Part shown: in pieces, positions 24,541 through 31,891 of the stretch | Layout of the letters: each line of letters begins with the position of its first letter | Numbering within the stretch: the first letter of the stretch is position 1 | Origin: Promicromonospora umidemergens | GTDB taxonomy: Bacteria; Actinomycetota; Actinomycetes; Actinomycetales; Cellulomonadaceae | Assembly: GCF_024171995.1 (NCBI RefSeq) | Contig: NZ_JAMTCT010000004.1 | Coordinates: forward strand, 62,001-126,000 | Direction of reading: 5' to 3' | DNA length: 64,000 nucleotides | Position numbers and translations under genes: made by a program | Notes under the pieces: model-generated | Database searches by the model: none | What the model was told of the DNA's origin: nothing | The model's input: only the letters and a program-made list of their open reading frames with translations

Positions 24541-25427
24541 GCGGCCCGAACGACGTATCCGGCTCCGGCCCGACCGAATCTGATCTGCCCGGCTCGGCCC
24601 CCCAGGCTGAGCCGCCGGCCACGCAGGACGGCGCGCCGGACGATCCGTCCCAGGCCTCGCTCCTGCGGATGCTGGGCTGGCGCCCCGGAGACCCTCTGCC
24701 CGACGTCGACGGCCTGGCCGACGCGTTGGACGAAGCCGGCGACGACACAGATCTGTCCGCCCCGGACTCGGATCATGCCCAGGGCCTGGGCAATGCTGCG
24801 CTGGCCTCGACCCCCGACCTGTTGCTTCCGGCAGAGCCGGAGCCAGTGGTGCCGATCAACTGGAACACCCTGGACGCGGAACGGGCCGAGCAGGAGTGGT
24901 GGCAGCTGGACGCGTTCGTGTACTGGCTGCGCGACGACTTCGGGCTCACGCCCCAGGAGCTGCCACCGTTGTGGCACCGGCACCCCGAGCTGGTGTGGGA
25001 GCTGTCCGCGCTGCGCACCTCCTGGCTGGCCGCCCACGCCGAGGACGCCCACCCCGGCTCACCCCTGATGTGGCTGCGCGACCTGGGCGACTCCCGGCGC
25101 CGGCTGCGGGACTGGGTCCAGCGCTGCGGCACCACCTTGACCGAGGACCGTCCCACCCGCCGCACGACCTGGCCCGGCGAACAGCCCGCCCCCAGCCCGG
25201 TTGCGGTCACCGTCACCGACCGGGCCACGGACTTCGCCATCTTCGTCGCCGACGACGTCGCCCGGCGACGCCGCATCGAGGCCGACGCCCAGGCCGAGAT
25301 CGAGCAGGCCCGCGCCGAGCGGATGAGCCGGCTGCGCCGGTCCTGGGTCCTGCCCACGACCGGCGCCGAAGGCCCCGCACCGGGCGCGGTGGCACCCGAC
25401 GTCACGGACGAGGAGGACAAGTCATGA
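24537..25427 (+). CDS. DUF4913-type ICE protein
   Basis: In this 296-residue protein an acidic disordered N-terminus (1-95) precedes a DUF4913-like domain (about 100-180): QLDAFVYWLRDDFGL, LPPLWHRHPELVWELSALRT and MWLRDLGDSRRRLRDWV. The W-x-RHP-x-x-x-EL-x-AL block is the family hallmark. A charged coiled-coil-like helix (RRRIEADAQAEIEQARAERM) lies near 245-265. DUF4913 proteins are common on actinobacterial plasmids and ICEs, with unknown function. A weak GGGAG site and a coupled short ORF lie upstream. Its stop overlaps the next gene start. It lacks the leucine tail. Confidence 0.72.
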   Translation: MSGPNDVSGSGPTESDLPGSAPQAEPPATQDGAPDDPSQASLLRMLGWRPGDPLPDVDGLADALDEAGDDTDLSAPDSDHAQGLGNAALASTPDLLLPAEPEPVVPINWNTLDAERAEQEWWQLDAFVYWLRDDFGLTPQELPPLWHRHPELVWELSALRTSWLAAHAEDAHPGSPLMWLRDLGDSRRRLRDWVQRCGTTLTEDRPTRRTTWPGEQPAPSPVAVTVTDRATDFAIFVADDVARRRRIEADAQAEIEQARAERMSRLRRSWVLPTTGAEGPAPGAVAPDVTDEEDKS

Positions 25428-26398
25428 CCCCCCAGTCGCACACCCAGGTTGCTCGGGAGCGGGCAGACATCGCGGCCCTGACCGCACAAGCCCATGCGGA
25501 CGCCACCGGTACGCACGCTCAGCTCGCGCCCATGGTCTGGGACCTGCTGCGAAGTTTGGGCGCCCCGGTCGGCGGACGGGCACTGGCCTTCGGCGTGGAC
25601 CCGCGGGTCCTGCTGACCGGGGACCCGAACCACCGCGAACCGCGTGACGCCGACGGGTTCCCTGTGCACGACCGGTGGCAGGGCCTCGTGCCGGGGGCCA
25701 GGCCGGACACTTACCGTGACGCGGTCCCGGTCACTCGGTATCCGCTGCGCCTGGCCATGGCGCGACCGTTCGACGTCGCGGTGGCGTCGATGCCGTACAG
25801 CGACATCCACCTGCGCGGCCGCGAGGCCCGGGCGATGCGGCTGCACAGCTTCCATATCCAGGCCACCGAAGCCTTGGAGGGGCTGGCACCCGGCGGGCAC
25901 GCCGTGTTCCTGGCCAACCACTCGGTCCTGGACTTTCCCGACCCGTCGCGCTGGGCGCGCCTGGCCCAGATGGCCGACTTTCTCGGCGCGGTCCGGCTCC
26001 CCTCCCATGCACTACGCACGGCACCGGCGTGCGACGCACCGGTCGACATCCTGGTCCTACGGCGCCGCGAGACCCCGCACCCCGCCCCGGGTCTGCGGTT
26101 CCCGGCCGTGCAATGGTCACCCACGAACGAGCTGCACGAGAGCACCTACTTCAGCACCCACCCCGACCGGGTGCTGGGCACTCGCGACGTGGGCACCGAC
26201 TACTGGGGCATGAAGCAGCTGGCCGTCCACGACCCCGACCACACCTGGCCCGGCCGCCTCGATGCCGAATTCGGCGAGATCGCCCGCCAGCACGGTTCCG
26301 ACAGCACGACGCCGGGCCTGGCGCAGGAACACGGCAGGCCTGCGCCACGGCACGATGCCACCCACCCGCGTGAGGAACCGCCCGGCCTGCACCTGTGA
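25424..26398 (+). CDS. Degenerate N6-adenine methyltransferase-like protein (paralogue 6 of 9)
   Basis: This 324-residue protein has MVWDLLRSLGAPVGG, FGVDPRVLLTGDP at the SAM-loop position, VAVASMPYSDIHL at the NPPF position, APGGHAVFLANHSVLDF, MADFLGAVRLPSHALR and VDILVLRRR, then STYFSTHPDRVLGTR. It is closest in these blocks to paralogues 1 (SLPYSD) and 4 (DFLGAxRLPSHALR). AGGAGG precedes ATG 25424, which overlaps the DUF4913 stop. The tail is His/Arg/Pro-rich and ends PGLHL. Confidence 0.7.
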   Translation: MTPQSHTQVARERADIAALTAQAHADATGTHAQLAPMVWDLLRSLGAPVGGRALAFGVDPRVLLTGDPNHREPRDADGFPVHDRWQGLVPGARPDTYRDAVPVTRYPLRLAMARPFDVAVASMPYSDIHLRGREARAMRLHSFHIQATEALEGLAPGGHAVFLANHSVLDFPDPSRWARLAQMADFLGAVRLPSHALRTAPACDAPVDILVLRRRETPHPAPGLRFPAVQWSPTNELHESTYFSTHPDRVLGTRDVGTDYWGMKQLAVHDPDHTWPGRLDAEFGEIARQHGSDSTTPGLAQEHGRPAPRHDATHPREEPPGLHL

Positions 26399-26456
26399 AC
26401 GCCCATAGCGCAGCTCATCAACCAGCCCGCGCAACGACGAAAGAAGGGCACTAGTC

Positions 26457-27446
26457 ATGGAGTTCGACGAATCCAATATCGAGTTCGTCCAGGCCGGGCC
26501 GGAGATGGTCTTGGAGTTGCTCGCCGAGAAGAACCACCACGACACCTCGGCCGCCGTGGCGCACCAGAACATCGCGGCACAGCTGTGGCCGCACCTGCGT
26601 GCGCTCGAGTACGCGACCGGGCAGCTTCTCGCGGTCGGAGAAGACGTCGACCTTCTCGCCGGCGCATCGCCCGACAGCCCGAGGCTCGCCGACAGCATCG
26701 ACGACTACGAGGAAGGCGAGCTCCTGGCCGCGCACATGCCCCACACCGACCAGCCGCCGCACCATGGGCTGCGACTACGGTCAGCACGCAACCACGAGGT
26801 CGGCGCCGCCGACCTCGTCCTGGCCAACCTCCCTCTTGCCGACACACGGGCTCTGACCCGGTCCACCAAGACCGACATGGCGATGATGCACCACGGTGTC
26901 ATCCGCGACGCCCTGACCTGGCTGAGGCCCGGCGGACTCCTGGTCACCACCGCCCACCGCCAGCTCCTCGAAGGAACAGACGCACAACCGCGCCGTTCGA
27001 TCGCCAAGCACGCGGACCTGATCGCGGCCGTCCGCCTGCCCGCATCCGCACTGCGCCGAGCACTGTTGCTCGACAGCCCCGTGGACCTGCTGATGCTGCG
27101 CCGTCGCGAACCCGGTCACCCGCCCGCCGGTCTGAACTTCATCGAACGCAGCCCAGTACACATCCACGACGCCCCAGACATGCTCATCAACGACTGCTAC
27201 GCCATCGCACCCTGGGCAGCCGCGGGCAATATCGTGCCCGACCCGATCGACCCCGACATGACGACCGTCGCCCCGATGGGTGGCGACTTCGGCCGGACGT
27301 TGTCCGAGGCCCTCGCGACGCACACGGACATCGCCATCGACGACGGGCTCTACGCGAAGCAACGCCCCGCGCGCCGAGCGCGCCCCGCGCCCCCGCAGAA
27401 CACGCCGCACAATCCGAGTACCGGTCCCGAACCGCACGCCCTGTAG
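26457..27446 (+). CDS. Degenerate N6-adenine methyltransferase-like protein (paralogue 7 of 9)
   Basis: This 329-residue protein has QLWPHLRALEYATG, VGEDVDLLAGASP at the SAM-loop position, LVLANLPLADTRA at the NPPF position (Asn and second Pro kept, Phe lost), LRPGGLLVTTAHRQLLE, HADLIAAVRLPASALRR and VDLLMLRRREPG. The NEYF/HPEHVLG block is weak (INDCYAIAPWAA). The tail is RPARRARPAPP and then polar, ending EPHAL. AAGAAGG precedes the ATG. A 17-bp sequence shared with the region after paralogue 2 follows the stop at 27453-27469. Confidence 0.7.
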   Translation: MEFDESNIEFVQAGPEMVLELLAEKNHHDTSAAVAHQNIAAQLWPHLRALEYATGQLLAVGEDVDLLAGASPDSPRLADSIDDYEEGELLAAHMPHTDQPPHHGLRLRSARNHEVGAADLVLANLPLADTRALTRSTKTDMAMMHHGVIRDALTWLRPGGLLVTTAHRQLLEGTDAQPRRSIAKHADLIAAVRLPASALRRALLLDSPVDLLMLRRREPGHPPAGLNFIERSPVHIHDAPDMLINDCYAIAPWAAAGNIVPDPIDPDMTTVAPMGGDFGRTLSEALATHTDIAIDDGLYAKQRPARRARPAPPQNTPHNPSTGPEPHAL

Positions 27447-27559
27447 CGCCAAGCCCGGACCCCGCGGGTGGGGCCTGAACCGTCCTTGCGCTGATGGCCA
27501 GGAGGATCCGCCGCCCGCGCCGCTGAAATCGCACACCCTGACCGGAGGCGAGAAGCGTC

Positions 27560-28081
27560 ATGCCCGCGATGAACTTCGACCAAGCGATGCGCGCCGAGCG
27601 CTGGCACGCGCTCACCCTCGGCATCCCCGGCATGGGTCCCGGAGCGGACGCGTCCCGGCTGCGCACCGCGCGACGTGTCTGGCAGGAATACGTGGCCTAC
27701 AGCCAGCGGGTCTACGACTCCCAGATCTGGACGTACGACCCCGACCCACGGCCCTCGTTCTGCCTGTACCGGATCATCGAGGCCAGCGGCAACATCCAAC
27801 GCGTCGTCGATGCCCCCGACTTCGCCGGTGAAGTCCTGCGGGACATGGGCCGGGGGTACCGGGAAGAGATCGTGTCCGACGAGGACGGAACCCGGTGGGA
27901 ACGCTTCAGCCCAACGATCAACGGCTACCGCGCTGCAGCACGAGAGACCGCGCACATCCGCGCGCAGCTGCAATTACGCGGCCTCATCCCGCCCCGACCG
28001 CGCGGGCAGGCGGTGACCTTCGGGTTCCTGCCTCCTCGCTACGAGCCGCCCACCGCCTCGGGCATCGAGCCCCCGTTCTGA
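27560..28081 (+). CDS. Unknown ICE protein
   Basis: This 173-residue protein has an N-terminal helical part (RTARRVWQEYVAYSQRVY), a beta part (RPSFCLYRIIEASGNIQRVV), then GEVLRDMGRGYREEIVSDED and a second helical stretch before a Pro-rich end (PPRYEPP...PPF). No family is recognised. A GGAGG sits 11-15 nt before the ATG. It separates paralogues 7 and 8 and may belong to the same transcript. It ends in Phe rather than Leu. Confidence 0.55.
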   Translation: MPAMNFDQAMRAERWHALTLGIPGMGPGADASRLRTARRVWQEYVAYSQRVYDSQIWTYDPDPRPSFCLYRIIEASGNIQRVVDAPDFAGEVLRDMGRGYREEIVSDEDGTRWERFSPTINGYRAAARETAHIRAQLQLRGLIPPRPRGQAVTFGFLPPRYEPPTASGIEPPF

Positions 28082-28183
28082 TCTGCCTCCGCTCTGGCCT
28101 CCTGCGAATCTTCCATGCGGTGTCGCGAGCGGCGGCGTCCACGGCACACCTTCCCGACACACCCACGCGGGAGGAGCAAGACG

Positions 28184-28279
28184 ATTACCCAGAACGTGTC
28201 CCCTGAGAGGACCGGCAGGCCCCGCCACGAGCAGCCAAGCACTTCAGCGGTCGACGACCGGGCTGGGGCGGCGAGCTGA
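28184..28279 (+). CDS. Possible 31-residue upstream ORF with ATT start before paralogue 8
   Basis: GAGGAG at 28171-28176 lies 7 nt before ATT 28184, from which a 31-codon open frame runs to TGA 28277-28279, three bases before the ATG of paralogue 8. Arrangement and position copy the short coupled ORFs at 19326 and 24463, which start ATGACC and ATGACG; here the codons read ATTACC. It may use a rare ATT start or be a leader whose start has mutated. Confidence 0.25.
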   Translation: MTQNVSPERTGRPRHEQPSTSAVDDRAGAAS

Positions 28280-28281
28280 GC

Positions 28282-29373
28282 ATGGACCCGCTCGGTAGCT
28301 TCGAATTCTCGCCCGGCCTCGCGGAACTGGCCGATCTGGCCGCGCTCACCGACCGTGAGACCACCGACGCGACCGTGTCCCACGAACAGATCGCCAAGGA
28401 ACTCTGGACCGCCCTGCGTCGGCTCGGCGTCAGGGGACAGATGCTCGTCCTGGGCGAGGACGCAGAGGTCTACGCCGGCCTTCCCCAGACCGAACGCCGT
28501 ATCTCACCAGGTGCCACGGCCGAACTCGTCGGCCAGGTACCGGGAGCATCCTGGCCACACACCGGGCTGCAGCTGCACCAGCACCCTGGTACGCAACCGG
28601 ACCCGTTCGACCTGGTGATCAACAACATCCCGGCCAACGACCTGGTGGCCCATTCGACCGTGGGCTCCGCTCGACAGTGGCAGCAGCACGCGATCAACAC
28701 CCTCGGCTCGATCGGGCTCACCGGCCCGGGCGGGCTGACCATCCTCCTGGCTTCCAGTCGGCTTCTGGACGACACCGAGTCGTACGTGCGGCGTGAGATG
28801 AGCCGCGCGGTCGAGCTGCTCGGCGCGCTCCGTCTGCCTGCGGGCGCACTGCGCCGCGCCCCGGGCAATGACGGAACCGTCGACCTGATCCTGCTCCACC
28901 ACCGTGGGTCACCCGGCACGACCCCGTTCACCGAGTCGATACCGGTCACGCTCGACGGCCGCGACGTGCACGTCAACGAGTACTACGACACCCGCCCCGA
29001 CCACGTCCTGGGCACCCTGGCCAGCCGTGACAACCCCTGGGGACCAGCGGACACAACTGTCGTCCCCGGCGGTGTGGGCCTAGCTACGGAACTACGAGCA
29101 GGCCTGAATGCCATCGCCCGCTCCGCCCGCGCCCGTGGCCTGCCACTGCCGGCCGACGCGGCTGATCTGGACGTGTCCATCGACTCCACGACGGGCGAAT
29201 CCGGTGACCGGGCCTCACGGCGCCCTTCCGCGATCCGAGCCCAGGATCTGGGTGAGGCACGTGCTGTGGTCGCACGGCTGCGCGCCCAGCGCCGCGACGC
29301 CTTCCCGACCACGCCTGATCGCCCCGCGCCGCCGAGGAGTCCGGGTCCGGAGCCAGAGCCACCGGGGCTGTGA
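28282..29373 (+). CDS. Degenerate N6-adenine methyltransferase-like protein (paralogue 8 of 9)
   Basis: This 363-residue protein has ELWTALRRLGVRG, LGEDAEVYAGLP at the SAM-loop position, LVINNIPANDLVA at the NPPF position (Asn and one Pro kept), GPGGLTILLASSRLLDD, AVELLGALRLPAGALRR and VDLILLHHR, then VNEYYDTRPDHVLGTL. A C-terminal helical block (ELRAGLNAIARSARARGLPL) matches paralogue 2. The long Pro/Arg tail ends EPPGL. The gene may be coupled to a short leader ORF upstream. Confidence 0.7.
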   Translation: MDPLGSFEFSPGLAELADLAALTDRETTDATVSHEQIAKELWTALRRLGVRGQMLVLGEDAEVYAGLPQTERRISPGATAELVGQVPGASWPHTGLQLHQHPGTQPDPFDLVINNIPANDLVAHSTVGSARQWQQHAINTLGSIGLTGPGGLTILLASSRLLDDTESYVRREMSRAVELLGALRLPAGALRRAPGNDGTVDLILLHHRGSPGTTPFTESIPVTLDGRDVHVNEYYDTRPDHVLGTLASRDNPWGPADTTVVPGGVGLATELRAGLNAIARSARARGLPLPADAADLDVSIDSTTGESGDRASRRPSAIRAQDLGEARAVVARLRAQRRDAFPTTPDRPAPPRSPGPEPEPPGL

Positions 29374-29485
29374 GTCGGCGTGGCCAGGCCTGCTCCGACA
29401 CAACCCGCCACGCCATCGCGCGGGCGTACGGATCCGCCCGTGCACCGCACCAGCCGCATCCCCGATTAGAAAGGACGCCGTCATC

Positions 29486-30580
29486 ATGAAGCAGAGCAAC
29501 CTCGCCGACTACCTCGCCCAGCTGCCCTACACGATCGGCCACCACCTCGGCGACCAGCACGTCGTCGTCGGAGCATATGACTCCGACATGAAGACCGTCG
29601 TGCATGCCGCGATCGACTGGAACGACGGCCTTGGCGGTGACAACGAGACCGCCGAGCAGACCACCGCGCACCTGGACAGGGCGCTTCGGCAGCATCACGT
29701 AGCACGACTGGTCGTGATCGCCTACGGCCCTGACGGACCGGCACGTTCACGTGTCATGGCCGACGCCCTCGAGGGCGCTTTCGGCGTGCGCTCCCTCCAG
29801 ATCCACGTCCACGACGGCCACGGACGGATCCGTAGTAACACGACTGGCGAATGGGGACGCGCAGTTGCCGTCGCCGGCTTCGTGCCCCGGGCCGCGCTAA
29901 GCGGTCATACCCCTGCCGCCTCACGCACCGAGCTCCTGGAGTCCGTGGCGCCGTTGCCGGCCCCACTGTTCGGGCCGCTCGACCCCGGCCTGGCCACCAA
30001 ACTCCTTGGCAGCTCGCCCCTGCTGCAAGCTGAGATCGCGCAACGCGCCCTGGACACCCTGGCCGCGGGCAGGGTCGACGACCTCCAACAGATGACGGTC
30101 CTGTCCCACCTGATCACCACCACCCCCCTCACCCGCGACAGCGTGCTCGTCCATGCGATCAGGGACGGCGACGAGCTGATGGATGCCCGGACCGATGCCC
30201 TGGTGCGTACCTTTCGCGCGGCACCACTCGATCAACGGCCTCAGCTCGCGAGCACCACAGCAGCAGCCACCTTCCTCGCCGCATGGCACCCACCGATCGT
30301 CCAGGGCCTGCTGCGCCACGCAGACAAGGACGCGGAACTCACCGCCCTCGTCTCCCAAGCCATCCGGCTCGGAATCGACCCCCGGCCCATGCGCCCGACC
30401 CTGACGCAAGCCACCAATGAACTTCTCGCCGAAGCCGAGACGGCCTGGGCCGCTCAGCGCTCCACGGGAGCGCCTGCCAGCGGCAGGGCGTCGATCCCGC
30501 CAAGAACACAGCCGTGGCCATCTACGCGCCACGTGAACGCCGCCCCCTTCGATTCAGGAGCGAACACACGCGATCTGTAG
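29486..30580 (+). CDS. DUF4192-type protein
   Basis: This 364-residue protein resembles DUF4192: LADYLAQLPYTIGHHLGDQH corresponds to the family's L-x-x-vPyllGfhP opening, followed by HHVARLVVIAYGPDGPARSR and a late TTAAATFLAAWHPPIVQGLL block matching its helical C-terminal half. The family is widespread in actinobacteria and has no firm function. Start ATG 29486 is chosen because the open frame upstream overlaps the previous gene; GAAAGGA lies about 10 nt before it. The tail ends NTRDL, like other ICE accessory proteins. Confidence 0.72.
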   Translation: MKQSNLADYLAQLPYTIGHHLGDQHVVVGAYDSDMKTVVHAAIDWNDGLGGDNETAEQTTAHLDRALRQHHVARLVVIAYGPDGPARSRVMADALEGAFGVRSLQIHVHDGHGRIRSNTTGEWGRAVAVAGFVPRAALSGHTPAASRTELLESVAPLPAPLFGPLDPGLATKLLGSSPLLQAEIAQRALDTLAAGRVDDLQQMTVLSHLITTTPLTRDSVLVHAIRDGDELMDARTDALVRTFRAAPLDQRPQLASTTAAATFLAAWHPPIVQGLLRHADKDAELTALVSQAIRLGIDPRPMRPTLTQATNELLAEAETAWAAQRSTGAPASGRASIPPRTQPWPSTRHVNAAPFDSGANTRDL

Positions 30581-30665
30581 ACCGCGCGCCCCAAGACTCC
30601 GGCTGCGACCCAGCAGCCGCCGACGGCGGCGATACCTACGACAGAGGCAACCGAAGGAAGACGCC

Positions 30666-31688
30666 ATGAACGCGAAGGACGAGAACGTTGAGGGCGATGC
30701 GCATCTCGCCGCAGACCTGATCATGGGGCAGCTGCACGCCGGCACCGACCTCGTGGTGCGAGCGACCGCGCTGATGGACCGCCGCGCCCTGGAGGCACAC
30801 CAGCAGATCTCGGGCGTCGACCGGCACTGGCAGATCGCGATCCACCTGTGGCCAGCCCTGAAGTCCGTCGCACACCACACCGAACAGATCTCCGGTCATC
30901 TGCTGGCCGCAGGTGTCGACGCCGACATGCTCGCCGGCCTCGGCCCGCACCCGCACTACCTGCGCGACCCACAACGTCACCTCGTCTTCCACACCCCGAT
31001 CCCACCCACCAGCCAGTGGCCACACAACGACCTGCCGTTACACAAACTAGGCGCGCAGAACGACCCGGGACGCTACGACCTCGTACTGGCGAACCTGCCC
31101 TTCCACGACGTGGCGCTGTTCGATCCCGGCCGGCGTGCTCGCCTGGGCGCCTACCACGGGGACTTGGTGGCCAGCGCGCTGGACCAAACGCCAGGCGGGT
31201 TAGCCGTCGCGATCGCGTCTCCGGTGTTCCTGGATCACCCCGACGCGGCGCTGCGCCAGGTCGTCGACGCGAAGGCCGATCTGGTCGGCGCGGTTCGTCT
31301 CCCGGGTGGAGCGATGCGACCCGACAGCCACGCCAAGGGACCGACAGACGTCCTGTTCCTCTGCCACCGTCAGCCCGGCCAGGCGGGCCCCGGCATCCCA
31401 GCAGCGCGCGACGTGATCACCGAGTCAGGCCGTGGTCACCTCAACGAGTACTGGTTCAACAACGCTGAGCACGTGCTCGGCCAGTTCAGGAGCGATCCTG
31501 AGTCAGCGACCTTCACGGTCGATCCTCGGTCTGAGCCGCTGGGCCGATCGCTGCAGGTCGCGTTCGACCAGATCGCCACCGTCACGATCAACAGGCTCCA
31601 ACCCAATACGTCCGGTCATCCCACACCAAGGCCCGGCCCGCATCGGACACCAGAATGCATCGCTCCGGCCTATACACCGGACCTGTAG
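30666..31688 (+). CDS. Degenerate N6-adenine methyltransferase-like protein (paralogue 9 of 9), least degraded copy
   Basis: This 340-residue protein keeps the most canonical catalytic motif of the set: LVLANLPFHDVALFDPGRR at about 139-157, where NLPF differs from NPPF by one residue. The following HDVxLFDP is very like active ICE methylases. AAGVDADMLAGLGP (81-94) still replaces the SAM loop. It also has PGGLAVAIASPVFLDHP, ADLVGAVRLPGGAMRP, TDVLFLCHRQPG and LNEYWFNNAEHVLGQF. The tail ends YTPDL. It is the last gene before the integrase and may be nearest to the ancestral form. Confidence 0.72.
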   Translation: MNAKDENVEGDAHLAADLIMGQLHAGTDLVVRATALMDRRALEAHQQISGVDRHWQIAIHLWPALKSVAHHTEQISGHLLAAGVDADMLAGLGPHPHYLRDPQRHLVFHTPIPPTSQWPHNDLPLHKLGAQNDPGRYDLVLANLPFHDVALFDPGRRARLGAYHGDLVASALDQTPGGLAVAIASPVFLDHPDAALRQVVDAKADLVGAVRLPGGAMRPDSHAKGPTDVLFLCHRQPGQAGPGIPAARDVITESGRGHLNEYWFNNAEHVLGQFRSDPESATFTVDPRSEPLGRSLQVAFDQIATVTINRLQPNTSGHPTPRPGPHRTPECIAPAYTPDL

Positions 31689-31891
31689 TACAGCGCCCTC
31701 CGATCTCTCGCGATGCCAGTTCGCAGTCTGCCGCGCCGGTCACCCACCAGCTTGCCCCGGACATCAGCCCGCCGATCTCCCTGAGCCAGGGTGGCGCCGG
31801 CCTGATGATGTGCCCGACCCTCAGCGGTTCGCAGCTGCGCCCAATCGGCGCAGCCGTGAGCCGCCGAGCGAATGGCACCGCGGACAACTGG

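Noticed and set aside
10992-31688. The nine paralogues as an active restriction-modification system
   Set aside because: All lack the SAM-binding loop, most lack NPPF, and no endonuclease or specificity subunit lies among them.
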